A model generated the notes under the pieces. The model saw only the letters and a program-made list of their open reading frames with translations, had not been told where the DNA came from and did no database searches. From the NCBI GenBank assembly GCA_022496805.1, contig CM040087.1, positions 30,280,253-30,344,252 on the forward strand: DNA of 64,000 nucleotides. The letters run 5' to 3'. Both the position numbers and the translations under genes were made by a program. This document shows, one piece after another, positions 11,632-21,494 of this stretch. Positions within the stretch are counted from its first letter, which is position 1, and each line of letters starts with the position of its first letter. The DNA is from Pohlia nutans (lineage: Eukaryota > Streptophyta > Bryopsida > Bryales > Mniaceae).

Positions 11632-13273
11632 ATGTTCAGGACCTGGCAGTGTAACTTCGTATGGACCGAGAATAAGATGCTGCTGTCGGAGCTGTCACGG
11701 CGCTCCAATAACACGAATCAATACAAGTGGGATTCGCCCGAGTATCTTCTGCACGTGCAATACTGCCGAGATCTGTGGATCAATTATGGGAGACCGGATC
11801 CAAAGAACCCCGGCAAACCAAGGTCTCCGGAATGGAAGATCTGCAAGGTGCGCGGGCATGAATTGTACATTTGTATACTAACTTTGTGCCGGTTGTTCAT
11901 CTGAAATTTGCATTCACATTGCATCTCACTTGAACCAAACAGTGGTCAATTGACTATTGGCACTCAATGAAATCCTTTTTACAGAATTTTCAAGAGAAAG
12001 CAGTGGAGACTTTGAACGCTATGACATTCTCACATGCCAACAAGACCTCCAAAGAGTACCAGGGTGAGTTCTTGATCATTTGTGGACCAGATGACGTGTA
12101 CAAGGGCATCCACAACGCATTTCAGTGGTACGAGACAGGCGACCTCGTGAACCCCGACACTGGAAATAAAATGAAGGACGATTCGAAGGAGAAGTGGGTT
12201 CGAAGACTCACGAAGGCATTTGCTTTCAAGTGTCTGCGTCGCTTAGGAACGGACTCACTCCTCGAGCTGGTGCGGAAAATCACCGCTGGCTTGACAGCCG
12301 AAGGGGAGCTGGATAAGGAGTCCAATGCAGTTCCCAAAGTGTATTTGGGGAGTACTCGGCCCAAAAACAAACACTGCTCTAGCTTGAAGGACTGGACGGA
12401 CAGAAAGAAGGTGAAGAATTCTGTTGTTCGGTGGCTGAACAAGAAGTCACCCGAGAGACTCTGGGTCAACGAGGACGTCGATCGAGCGGCATGGGTCGAA
12501 TTCAAACGCAAGCATGGGTTCAACTCAGCCCACATGGACGAGCTCATCAGGCGGGCGACAAAACTTTTCCTGTTGAAGTCCTTGAAAGTAAGTGACACTC
12601 CTAGAAGAGAACAGGAGCCCCCTCTCGGATGCATTCTTGGCGGAGATGGAGAGAATACTGGAAAAAGAGCACGTCTTGCACTCCAAGCTAACTCCCGTAC
12701 TGAGCAAGCTGAAGGAAGACGGGACACTCAGGAGATTTGCAAAGTTTCGACCCGATGCTCTTGGCAAGAGGGATGTTACTGACCCTGAAGCATGGGATGT
12801 TGTTAGATCAGAAGACTATCATTTCGATGGAGCCATAATGGATATGCGGGTAATCGACAGATGGCTGGAGCGCGAGGATGTGGGCGTTGATCGTAGCTAC
12901 GAGTCGATCCTCTCTAAGATGCTGCAACGGAACCGCTATGGCAGGTGGCCACCGCACTGGATGGTCATTTGCCATTGCACGAATGAGAATGAGACGCTGA
13001 AGGTGGTGGGTGGCCAATTAAAAAGGTATCGGCATTTGGAGAGCCGATACGTGCCAGCGTCAGCAGAGACGTATTTCTTCTCACCCCGGATCTTGAAAAA
13101 AGGCAACGGTGTCAGCATCTTGTACTTCTGGGATCCCGAGATAGCAAACGCAGTGAAATGGAAGAAGGAAATTCGTTCTTCGGAGTCCACGAAGCGGGTG
13201 GGATCTGTAAGGGAGGTCGACATGCACGAAGACGAACTTCGGATGGAGGTGTACTTGCATTTCATTATGAAGC
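11632..13273 (+). CDS. 5' part of the split gene (exons 1 to 3a)
   Basis: Three exon segments encode a charged, Trp- and Lys-rich region without repeats (for example NFVWTENKMLLSEL and ERLWVNEDVDRAAWVEF). This composition resembles a folded domain rather than linker. It is not a family I can name. As the locus now stands, translation from exon 3 runs into the copia LTR and stops at 13329 after about 18 foreign residues, so only a truncated product is expected. The start is uncertain because the frame stays open upstream to 11482 without another ATG. Confidence 0.55.
13269..13273. repeat. Target site duplication GAAGC, left copy
   Basis: Five-base direct repeat of 18737-18741, immediately outside the LTR. 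It shows integration by an LTR-retrotransposon integrase into exon 3 of the split gene. Confidence 0.85.
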
Positions 13274-13531
13274 TTTTGAAGGTAGAGAAGATTGCACAAG
13301 GCACACACACAAACACAAGGAATGCGTAGAAAGAGATGATCTTTACTCAAAGGCCTTCCACCTTAAGTAGTGTACACTAGGAGGTCACCATGGACAAACC
13401 ATATGGGATAACTCATCACAAGGACACTCTAGAGATCAGCCCATGCCTAACCCCTCCTCCCACACACCATTATTTAGCACCCGTACGTCTTTGGCTTCTA
13501 GCAATACTACGTTGCATCAATTACCTCAATA
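13274..13531 (-). repeat. Copia copy 1, 3' LTR
   Basis: 258 bp. Read on the minus strand it starts TATTGAGG and ends CCTTCAAAA. It contains the gag-pol stop codon. Identical by eye to 18479-18736. Confidence 0.95.
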
Positions 13532-16500
13532 CTCCCACTTTGCGTAGAGCCAAAGCCTCTAAGTCCAAATGCTATTACTAATCGTTGGTGTCGGTCTCTA
13601 CAAAGACCCTTTGTGAGCACATCCGCCACCATGTGCTCCGTTGGGCAATACTCCAAATGTATAACTCCCAATTCCAACTTCTCCCGAATGAAGTGGTATT
13701 GCACATCAATGTGCTTCGTGCGTGAATGATGTGTAGGGTTCTTTGCAAGTGAAATGCACCCTTGGTTGTCACACATAATCGTTGTAGCCTCACCTTGTGT
13801 GCAACCCACATCCACCATTAGTTGCCTCAACCAAATGGCCTCCTTCGTGGCATGGCTCGTAGCCATGTACTCGGCCTCCACCGTTGATGTCGCCGTCGTT
13901 TGTTGCCGCTTGCTATTCCACGACACCGCTCCCGATCCGACCTTGAACATGTAGCCCGTTGTCGATCTTCGATCGCTCGTGTCTCCCGCGTAGTCCGCGT
14001 CACAATAGCCGCTCAACACAATGTCTTTGCCTCCAAGACACAACTTCACATCGCTTGTGCCCCTCAAATAACGCATGATCCTCTTGACCGTCATCCAATG
14101 CATCGAGCCCGGTCTCGCCATGTGTTGACTCACCACGCTAATTGGATACGCAAGGTCGGGCCGTGTCGCAATCATCGCATACATCAACGACCCCACCGCT
14201 TGCTTGTATGGCACCTCTGCCATCGATTTAGCCTCCATCGCATACTCCTCCTCCGAAAGCTTGACGAGCTTGGAGTTTGCATCCAATGGTGTTGCCACGG
14301 GCTTACAATCCTCCATCCCGAATCTCTTGAGCACGTCCATCACATACTTGCCTTGACTCATGGTGATAGTGCGTGTAGCCCTATCACGCACAAACTCAAC
14401 ACCAAGACAAAAGTGCAATTCTCCAAGATCACTCATCTCGTACTCTCTCTCAAGCATGCCTTTTAATGCATTCATTAAACTCATGAGGCTTGCAAGAATG
14501 ATCAAATCATCAACATATATGATCACAATCACCACATTTTGCCCCTCTTGCATGAAGTAGAGACTATGATCCGCAATGCTCCTAGTAAACCCGTGTGCAA
14601 CCAAGAACGTGTCAATCTTTTGGTACCACGCTCTTGGAGATTGTTTCAACCCATACAATGATTTTTGCAACTTACAAACAAGGTGCTCTTTACCTTGTTG
14701 CACAAACCCCTCGGGTTGCACCATGTAGATGTCCTCCTCCAAATCGCCATTCAAAAATGCGGTCTTCACATCCATTTGATGCATCTCCAAGTCCAAGGCC
14801 GCTCCAATGGCAAGAATGCATCGAATGGTGGTGAACTTGGCCACGGGAGCAAATGTCTCGTGAAAGTCCACCCCATGCACTTGCGCGAACCCCTTGGCTA
14901 CTAATCTTGCCTTGTGACGCACAACAATACCCGAAACATCCCTCTTTGTCCGAAACACCCATTTGCAACCAATGGGGTTGCGATCCTTTGGAATGGGAGT
15001 TAATTGCCACGTACCGTTAGCAATTAGAGAGTCGTACTCCTCTTGCATGGCGCGCTCCCACTTGACCGCATCCTCACCTTGCATGGCTTCTCGAATGGTC
15101 AATGGACCATCCGATAATGCCACATTCGCATGCTCGTCCTCCACTTGAGGGAAGATGTGGTTCTTCCACCATTCTCCAGGTGGCTTGCGTGATCTCTCGG
15201 GGTACCGCCGCTCGCTTGAAGAAACTTGCTCCTCTTGCGTGCCCTTTGCGCCATTCTTGGCCTTTGAGCTCGATGGCGCTTCAACAACCTCCGTGTCGCC
15301 AGCTTCGTCATCACCGTCATCATCACCTACATCAACAACACTAGGAGACTTGGAGGGTGTGTCCACCAAAACGTCTCCACTACTCCCACTTGGACCAACC
15401 TCCAAAGGAGCCTCCATCGTAGACTCCTCACAAAATGTCACATCACGTGACCGAATGATCTTCCTCGTGTCCACCGACATGAGTCTATACGCCTTGGTAC
15501 CTTCACAATACCCAAGAAACACACATTTCAAGGCCTTAGCCTCGAGTTTCGTCCTCCGTTCGTCGGGAACCTTCGCATATGCAATGCATCCGAAGATGCG
15601 CATGTGTGCAACACATGGTTGCCTCCCACTCCACGCTTGCTCCGGCGTCATGCCTTCAACCGCGCTTGTTGGACACCGATTGCGTGTGTATACCGCATTC
15701 ACCACCGCTTCCGCCCAAAGGTCCAACTTCAAGTTTTGAGCGTGCAACATGCTCCTCGCCATCTCTACAATGGTGCGATTTGCGCGCTCCGCAACTCCAT
15801 TTTGTTGAGGCGTGTACGGGGCCGAAGTTTGGCGTGCGATGCCTTCATTCTTCAAAAGCTCGTCAAATTTCTTGGACATGTACTCGCCGCCATTGTCCGA
15901 CCGAAACACCTTGATCTTCAACTCGGATTGGTTCTCCACCAATGTCTTGAACTCCTTGAACTTCTCAAAGCACTCACTCTTGGCTTTGATAGAGTAGAGC
16001 CATATCTTCCTTGAAAAATCATCGATGAAGGTCACAAAGTACTTGCAACCTCCCATCGATGTGGTCTTCATGGGGCCACACACATCCGAATGCACGATCT
16101 CTAAAACTTTTGTGGCCCGTGTCGCCCCTTCACCCGCAAATGGCAACCGTTGTTGCTTGCCTTCAATGCAACCTTCACACGTGAATGTAGAAGCATCCAC
16201 TTTCAATTGATGAAGATCCATACCGCTTACCATGCCGCGTAGTGTCTTCACACTCTTGATGTTCAAATGGCCAAGTCGACGATGCCACAACGCCAACTTG
16301 TCGTCCTTCAAGTTTGAATGCGCCAACGCCGCCGATTCCTTCGAATGCACCTTGGAGAACTTGATGTGGTACAAGCCCTCGTGTTCTTCAATGATGGCCA
16401 CCTCATCTCGACTCGGTGACAACACATAACACCCCTTATCACTAAACTCTACTCTCAAGTGCTTTGCCACTAGTTGCCTCACCGATAGTAAATTTGCCGT

Positions 16501-17661
16501 TAGTTTGGGAACGTGGAGGATATCTTTGATAGTGATTGTCTTCACACGACCCCTCACCTCGGTGTCTACAACAATTTGGCCCTTGCCAATGGCCTCAAGC
16601 ACCGTATCATCTCCCAAAATCACTCTCCTTGGATTAATGAGAGCATACGAATGAAAACAAGTTTTATGTGGTGACATGTGGCTTGTAGCCCCCGAATCAA
16701 CAATCCAATCACTCGTACTACCATTGCACGATACATTGCTTGCCATGTTTGCATACTCATCACCAACCTCAATCCAATCACTCATGCTTGCATCACCCTC
16801 GATACCATCACTCATGCTTGCATCACCCTCGATGCCATCGCTCATGCTTGCCTCATATCTAGCCGTAAATGCGTACTCATCATCGTCACGAGTTTTAGTG
16901 TTGTTTGCACTCTCCCCTTTCTCATCCCTCTTGCGTTTGAAGCAAAATTTGGCAATGTGGCCCTTCTTACCACAATAGAAGCACACCTTGTCGTTTGAGC
17001 TCCCACCGCCTCCATTCTTGGATTGCTTCGCCACGAGTGCCGCTCCATCTTCTCGAGACTCGTTCTCCTTTCGCCGCGAAAGCTCGTGCAACAACCGTGA
17101 GGTCACATAGTCCAATGTGAGCTCCGTAATGGGTCTTGACTCCATCGCCACGATGAGGTACTCGTATGATGATGGAAGGCTCTCCAAAAGTGTCATCACG
17201 ATGTCACCATCCGTAACCGACACGTCGCAACCGTTGAGTTGATCCGCGAGAGCTTTGACCTTGTTGATGTGCGCCAACATGTCATCTTCTTCGCCCATCT
17301 TGATGGTGAAGAACTTGCGCCTCAAAAACAAAATGTTGGCCAATGTTTTCGCTTCGTGAATGTTGCAAAGCTTGGACCATGCTTCCGCGGGTGTCTTGCA
17401 CGAACGAATGTGCGCAAGTTGCGAATCCGCGAGGTTGAGTGCCAAAATGGCAAATGCCTTCTTCTCCCTCCTCGTGTACGCTTGCATGATCCTAGGATCC
17501 GTAGAAGAGAAAGGAGGTTCCTCACTACCCTCGACAATCTCCCACAACTCCTTCTCGGCCATCACCATCTCCATTTTGAACTTCCACAAGTGGAAATTCA
17601 CCCCATCGAACTTGTCCACGACCTTGGGACCCTCACCCTCAAAAGATGCCATGATCCTCAC
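13507..17661 (-). CDS. Copia Gag-Pol polyprotein
   Basis: A single uninterrupted 1,384-codon frame. Domains in order: Gag with UBN2-like start (KFDGVNFHLWKFKME, about residue 17), CCHC zinc knuckle CFYCGKKGHIAKFC (about 226-239), aspartic protease DSGATSHM (about 320), GAG-pre-integrase LWHRRLGHLN (about 454), integrase core with HSDVCGP, DNGGEY and PQQNGVAERANRT (about 520-625), reverse transcriptase with KWVFRTKRD (about 905) and YVDD (about 1048), and RNase H CDADYAGD (about 1220). All catalytic motifs look intact. Two starts are possible, at 17661 or nine bases downstream (MASF). The stop lies within the 3' LTR. Three short repeats of ASMSDGIEGD precede the protease. Copy 2 differs at about nine residues. 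Confidence 0.97.
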   Translation of the reverse strand: MRIMASFEGEGPKVVDKFDGVNFHLWKFKMEMVMAEKELWEIVEGSEEPPFSSTDPRIMQAYTRREKKAFAILALNLADSQLAHIRSCKTPAEAWSKLCNIHEAKTLANILFLRRKFFTIKMGEEDDMLAHINKVKALADQLNGCDVSVTDGDIVMTLLESLPSSYEYLIVAMESRPITELTLDYVTSRLLHELSRRKENESREDGAALVAKQSKNGGGGSSNDKVCFYCGKKGHIAKFCFKRKRDEKGESANNTKTRDDDEYAFTARYEASMSDGIEGDASMSDGIEGDASMSDWIEVGDEYANMASNVSCNGSTSDWIVDSGATSHMSPHKTCFHSYALINPRRVILGDDTVLEAIGKGQIVVDTEVRGRVKTITIKDILHVPKLTANLLSVRQLVAKHLRVEFSDKGCYVLSPSRDEVAIIEEHEGLYHIKFSKVHSKESAALAHSNLKDDKLALWHRRLGHLNIKSVKTLRGMVSGMDLHQLKVDASTFTCEGCIEGKQQRLPFAGEGATRATKVLEIVHSDVCGPMKTTSMGGCKYFVTFIDDFSRKIWLYSIKAKSECFEKFKEFKTLVENQSELKIKVFRSDNGGEYMSKKFDELLKNEGIARQTSAPYTPQQNGVAERANRTIVEMARSMLHAQNLKLDLWAEAVVNAVYTRNRCPTSAVEGMTPEQAWSGRQPCVAHMRIFGCIAYAKVPDERRTKLEAKALKCVFLGYCEGTKAYRLMSVDTRKIIRSRDVTFCEESTMEAPLEVGPSGSSGDVLVDTPSKSPSVVDVGDDDGDDEAGDTEVVEAPSSSKAKNGAKGTQEEQVSSSERRYPERSRKPPGEWWKNHIFPQVEDEHANVALSDGPLTIREAMQGEDAVKWERAMQEEYDSLIANGTWQLTPIPKDRNPIGCKWVFRTKRDVSGIVVRHKARLVAKGFAQVHGVDFHETFAPVAKFTTIRCILAIGAALDLEMHQMDVKTAFLNGDLEEDIYMVQPEGFVQQGKEHLVCKLQKSLYGLKQSPRAWYQKIDTFLVAHGFTRSIADHSLYFMQEGQNVVIVIIYVDDLIILASLMSLMNALKGMLEREYEMSDLGELHFCLGVEFVRDRATRTITMSQGKYVMDVLKRFGMEDCKPVATPLDANSKLVKLSEEEYAMEAKSMAEVPYKQAVGSLMYAMIATRPDLAYPISVVSQHMARPGSMHWMTVKRIMRYLRGTSDVKLCLGGKDIVLSGYCDADYAGDTSDRRSTTGYMFKVGSGAVSWNSKRQQTTATSTVEAEYMATSHATKEAIWLRQLMVDVGCTQGEATTIMCDNQGCISLAKNPTHHSRTKHIDVQYHFIREKLELGVIHLEYCPTEHMVADVLTKGLCRDRHQRLVIAFGLRGFGSTQSGSIEVIDAT
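13532..13541 (-). other. Polypurine tract, copia copy 1
   Basis: AAAGTGGGAG on the minus strand, directly abutting the 3' LTR: the plus-strand DNA synthesis primer of retrotransposons. It lies inside the coding frame. Confidence 0.85.
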
Positions 17662-18464
17662 TTACGTATGCCTCCCCACACAAATGAAACCTCAAACTCA
17701 AACACACAACTTTGTTTTTGTGATTTTTTTTTTTTTGCTTTGATATTGCACCTTTGTGCACCCAATGGGTTTAAAACAACCCCAAACACTAGATCAGCAC
17801 TTTTGTGCTCCACACACGCCTCCCAACACTCAAATGTGAGAACCCTCACCCAAAAATGCAAAGAGGCTCACCAAAACCCCTCAAATCACTCAATGGAGCT
17901 CAAAACAACTCCAAATGCTTCAATACGACGCCTTAGTGTCCCCAAACACTCAATGCACGTCAATGACACCTTTGTGTCCTTCAAGAGCACTCACTCAATG
18001 CACATGAACTCACACAAGTCCCTCAAAACCCCAATCGCATTGAAATTGCTCAAAACCGCACCTTTGTGCACAAACTAGCTCCAAATGAAAATTTGAGCAC
18101 CCCAAGAGCATGAAACACATGCAACACCTCAAAGCAAGTGCCTAATCACTAGGATCAGATGGTAGACCCTCCACGAGAGCCTTCACACCTCACAAATCAC
18201 TTGCATTTACTCAAATGCTCACAATTGAACCAAACGAAGTTCCACTCGCAACGAAGAGATAGAAGAAAGAAAAGAAGGAGATCAAGGGAAGAAATTGACC
18301 AAAGAGAGTGCTCCAACATGTAACTTCAGCCCATGCACACCTCCAAGAAACACCAACGCTTCAACAAGCTCCAAAACCTCCAACAATGCTCCAAAACCGC
18401 CCGTTGCGCACCGACCTCAAAATACTTGCACAAATGCAATCTAATACTCATGAAACACACATGA
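17662..18464 (-). other. Untranslated leader of copia copy 1
   Basis: About 800 bp between the primer site and gag. On the plus strand it has loose repeats of CTCAAAAC and CACCTTTGTG-like words and a T-tract near 17727 that is longer than in copy 2. No conserved minus-strand frame is seen. Confidence 0.7.
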
Positions 18465-18478
18465 GTGGGCCCATAACC
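18465..18478 (-). other. Primer-binding site matching the tRNA-iMet anticodon arm
   Basis: The plus-strand sequence GTGGGCCCATAACC abuts the LTR exactly. It equals 14 bases of the plant initiator tRNA-Met anticodon stem-loop (CAU anticodon included), not the usual 3' acceptor end. The minus-strand RNA would pair with a tRNA cut in the anticodon loop, as in Drosophila copia. The tRNA sequence is from memory. Confidence 0.75.
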
Positions 18479-18736
18479 TTTTGAAGGTAGAGAAGATTGC
18501 ACAAGGCACACACACAAACACAAGGAATGCGTAGAAAGAGATGATCTTTACTCAAAGGCCTTCCACCTTAAGTAGTGTACACTAGGAGGTCACCATGGAC
18601 AAACCATATGGGATAACTCATCACAAGGACACTCTAGAGATCAGCCCATGCCTAACCCCTCCTCCCACACACCATTATTTAGCACCCGTACGTCTTTGGC
18701 TTCTAGCAATACTACGTTGCATCAATTACCTCAATA
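18479..18736 (-). repeat. Copia copy 1, 5' LTR
   Basis: 258 bp, identical by eye to the 3' LTR. It should carry the element's promoter and R region; the minus strand has no obvious strong TATA box, so the start site is not assigned. Confidence 0.95.
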
Positions 18737-18741
18737 GAAGC
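18737..18741. repeat. Target site duplication GAAGC, right copy
   Basis: Matches 13269-13273. Only one copy belongs to the pre-insertion gene. Confidence 0.85.
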
Positions 18742-18941
18742 TTCCACAGATTGACCACGATGAAGGAAGCGTCCGATCTGTGCTATGCGTGGCTGCCGGG
18801 CTGAAATGCATGATCGCGGCCATGGTACGCTCGTTTCCTTATGCCAGTAGTCAATCGACCACCGGCACCGTGTGCTGTTATCTCACTACAGGTACATCTG
18901 ACCATTGTTGACAGTTTCTAACCTTATGAGTTGATGTGCAG

Positions 18942-21494
18942 ATGTTTGATATCCAACCCGTGGCAGTGGGGTTGGCAGGAGATGATTTCAAAATCATGGT
19001 CATGAGCCACCAAATCGGCTGCGCACTTCAGAAGTTTGAGCACGTCTACAAGACGTCCGTGGACACATTGGATGAGCCAAAGAAAGACGGCACGTGGTAT
19101 CCAATGAAGCACACTCTGCCAAGTGAACCAGAGACTTCTGGTGTCGCGCGCCGCGAGTTACGGTCCAAGAGGCCTGCAGACCGTGGTAAGACAGCCGATG
19201 ACGCATTGAATGTGGAGTCTGGCGCAAGCGGTGAAGAATCAGGCGAGGACCGTGACGGTGACCATAGTGATGAAGGTGCAGGGAGCGAGAGGGAGTGGCC
19301 ATCTACAAATCTAAAACGCAAGCCCAGTGGAAGGATGTTTGTACCATCCCAAGACAGCGACGCGGAGGAGCCTTTGGGAAGTGCGTTGCAGGGTGAGGAC
19401 GACGCTCTTGAGGCCGCAGCCGTGTCATTGACCAAGGCAAAAGATCTGGAAGCCTCGTCGTCAGGTGCCAATGACATGGACGTAGAGAATGTGCATCACT
19501 TTTCGCCTCAAAGGGATGCTCCAGCGCAGACTGTAGAACAGTGTACCCCAGTACCTCTGACTCCGTGCAGTCCTCCTTGGCAAGCAGAAGGCGATCATGA
19601 ATCGGCTCAACCCTTGAGCCCGGTTGGTCAATCCAGGAACTTGAGCGACGCAATGGCACTTTTAGGGGATTATGCTAGTCTCATGTCACCCGAACCGTCT
19701 CCTTCCAAAGTCCGCGTACCATTTGATCACGCACGTCGCGAGTCCACAGGTGATGCACAACCGCCAGTAGTGACTTGCCCAGTGGTAACTGTTGAGCAAG
19801 AAAACTCGCCAGTGCATGCGGGCAGCAGAGTGGAGAATGACGTCATCAGTGACGGCAGTATCGCTGCCCATGAACTATATCGTGATTTGGAAATCCATCA
19901 TGATGATGGTGCGCCTCCGGCAGACATTGAGGAGGAACTGGGAACTGATTCTGTTGCAGAGGGCGATTGCCCGGAGGTGAACTCCGCCCAACAATTCGTG
20001 GTTATGCATCGCGTCGAAGGAGAGCCCGAGGCACATATGGCCGAAGTGCGGATTTTTGAACTGGCTCCACCTTCATCTGAGGCAAAGGACGTGTTGGGGT
20101 CTACTCCCTCTCCGGTGCCAGTGGTAAACTGCCCACTGGCAACCACCGAGGATGTATCCGTTCCCCTGAAGAGTTTTCCTTCTACCGAGGAGCTCACTGG
20201 AGATGGGGACCAACTTCCAGTCGCCGTTGGTTCCCTCCAACAGTCAATGGTATTGGCAGGTGAGGGCGATGCTGGCGTGGCCCAGACGGAGAACCCAAAT
20301 TCCTCCACGGCCGGTGAGTCAGAAGACACATTGAGGTTCACTCCGTACCTTGTGCCGGTGGTCAATTGCCCACTGGCAACAACTGAGGAAGCTCCCGCTC
20401 CCGTCATGCATTTTCCTTCTACGGACGAGCGCACTGGAGACGGGGACCAACTCCCAGTTGCCATTGATTCCCTCCATTCCTCGATAGTATCGGGAGGTCA
20501 GGACGATGCACGCGTGGCCCCTATGGAGATTCCGAATTCTTCAACGGCTGCGCAGTCAGAAGACTTGTTTGGTTTCACTCCCTCTCCGGTGCCAGTGGTC
20601 AACGGCCCAGTGGCAGACGGTGATAAAGCTCTTGTTCCCGAAATCACTCGTGCCACTGCTGACGAGCGCGCTGAACATATCCAGAAATTGCCAGTTGCCT
20701 TTGATTCCGTGCACTCGTCGATGGTATTGCAAAGTGTGGACGATGCACGCGTGGCCCCTATGCGTGGCCCAGATTCGTCAACGGCCGCTGAGTCAGAAGA
20801 CATGTTGGGTTTCACTCCCTCTGCGGTGCCAGTGGTCAATTGCCCATTGGTAACCGTCGAGGACGACGTTGTCCACGATGCGGGACTTGTGCTGGCTGCA
20901 GTTCCGAGCACAACTTGTGAGATATCTGCTGGGCCTCCACCCCAAGTCCCACCCATTCCTGCTCCGATAACGGTGAAGGAGGAGGTGACGGTCTCCCTGC
21001 CGTCTAATAAGGACAATCCCATCGAGATTGATAGCGGATCTGATGACGATGCGTATAGAGAATCCTTGTTAGATTTCCCATCCGATAAGGAGTTCGACTT
21101 GTCAGATGGTCCCAACAACGTCGTGCCAGCAGACGGTGGAGGGGAGAAGGTTTCTGCACAAAGAGCTTTGAGAATACAACTACAGAAGATCTCAAAGAAG
21201 AAGTTGGCCGTGAATCGAGAGGCACAACGGGCGAGCAGGGAGCTGGCAACGCAGAACAAGGTATTGAGAATGGAGTTGGACAGGCTCAAGGAGGAAGCAA
21301 GGCAGAACCAAATGAAGTTGCAGGAGGCAATTCGGTTGAGTCAGGTTCTGAGTGCGAGTGAGTTCACAGACTCTCCTTCCACGCACATTACCCATCAGAC
21401 CACCTCGATTGCATCAGCAAGAGATATCTCGGACCACGAGGCGGGCACATCTGAAGGTCCTGTGGACAACATTATCCCAGCCACACTGGTATAG
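18942..21494 (+). CDS. Large exon with 79-residue repeats and coiled coil
   Basis: This exon holds most of the 3' half of the split gene and ends at a GT donor (21489). The TAG at 21492-21494 would be intronic if splicing occurs. It starts at ATG 18942, just after a CAG acceptor. The sequence is acidic and rich in Ser, Pro, Glu and Asp, as in disordered nuclear proteins. Three head-to-tail 79-residue repeats and the start of a fourth occupy 20100-20880. A Lys/Glu/Leu/Gln-rich heptad region at about 21150-21350 (QRALRIQLQKISKKK through RLKEEARQNQMKL) predicts a coiled coil. The three small exons after 21494 add a basic tail ending in KLHRRRKLNR. Confidence 0.6.
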   Translation: MFDIQPVAVGLAGDDFKIMVMSHQIGCALQKFEHVYKTSVDTLDEPKKDGTWYPMKHTLPSEPETSGVARRELRSKRPADRGKTADDALNVESGASGEESGEDRDGDHSDEGAGSEREWPSTNLKRKPSGRMFVPSQDSDAEEPLGSALQGEDDALEAAAVSLTKAKDLEASSSGANDMDVENVHHFSPQRDAPAQTVEQCTPVPLTPCSPPWQAEGDHESAQPLSPVGQSRNLSDAMALLGDYASLMSPEPSPSKVRVPFDHARRESTGDAQPPVVTCPVVTVEQENSPVHAGSRVENDVISDGSIAAHELYRDLEIHHDDGAPPADIEEELGTDSVAEGDCPEVNSAQQFVVMHRVEGEPEAHMAEVRIFELAPPSSEAKDVLGSTPSPVPVVNCPLATTEDVSVPLKSFPSTEELTGDGDQLPVAVGSLQQSMVLAGEGDAGVAQTENPNSSTAGESEDTLRFTPYLVPVVNCPLATTEEAPAPVMHFPSTDERTGDGDQLPVAIDSLHSSIVSGGQDDARVAPMEIPNSSTAAQSEDLFGFTPSPVPVVNGPVADGDKALVPEITRATADERAEHIQKLPVAFDSVHSSMVLQSVDDARVAPMRGPDSSTAAESEDMLGFTPSAVPVVNCPLVTVEDDVVHDAGLVLAAVPSTTCEISAGPPPQVPPIPAPITVKEEVTVSLPSNKDNPIEIDSGSDDDAYRESLLDFPSDKEFDLSDGPNNVVPADGGGEKVSAQRALRIQLQKISKKKLAVNREAQRASRELATQNKVLRMELDRLKEEARQNQMKLQEAIRLSQVLSASEFTDSPSTHITHQTTSIASARDISDHEAGTSEGPVDNIIPATLV
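20100..20880 (+). repeat. Coding tandem repeat, 237-bp period
   Basis: Repeat starts at 20100, 20337, 20574 and 20811, exactly 237 bp apart. Each begins with a version of TPSPVPVVNCPLATTE, followed by DERTGDGDQLPVA, then a SSTAAESED-like end. The exact spacing with many substitutions shows old duplication with the frame kept. A weaker similar segment (PPVVTCPVVTVEQ) lies just before the set. Confidence 0.85.

Larger units (their letters stand above)
13274..18736 (-). mobile_element. Ty1/copia LTR retrotransposon, copy 1 (intact)
   Basis: A 5,463-bp element on the minus strand with 258-bp LTRs that look identical to each other, a full gag-pol frame, a polypurine tract and a tRNA-related primer site, flanked by GAAGC. 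Identical LTRs mean a recent insertion. It inserted in reverse orientation into an exon of the gene at 11482-22250. It is about 99% identical to copy 2 at 56786-62243; the 5-bp length difference lies in a poly-T tract (about 17727). Confidence 0.97.

Noticed and set aside
12588..12645. Frameshift mutation in the seven-exon gene
   Set aside because: The frame change coincides with a consensus GTAAGT donor, and several downstream AGs restore phase 0, so a short intron explains it. RNA evidence is needed to place the acceptor.
13390..18078. Many plus-strand frames across the first copia element (for example 13900-14466, 15155-15739, 17239-18078)
   Set aside because: All lie antisense to the 1,384-codon gag-pol frame or in its leader and show no domains. 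The same frames recur in copy 2.
19046..21289. Minus-strand frames across the large exon (19046-19477, 19898-20464, 20498-21289)
   Set aside because: Shadows of the coding repeats on the plus strand; low-complexity Ser-rich translation.
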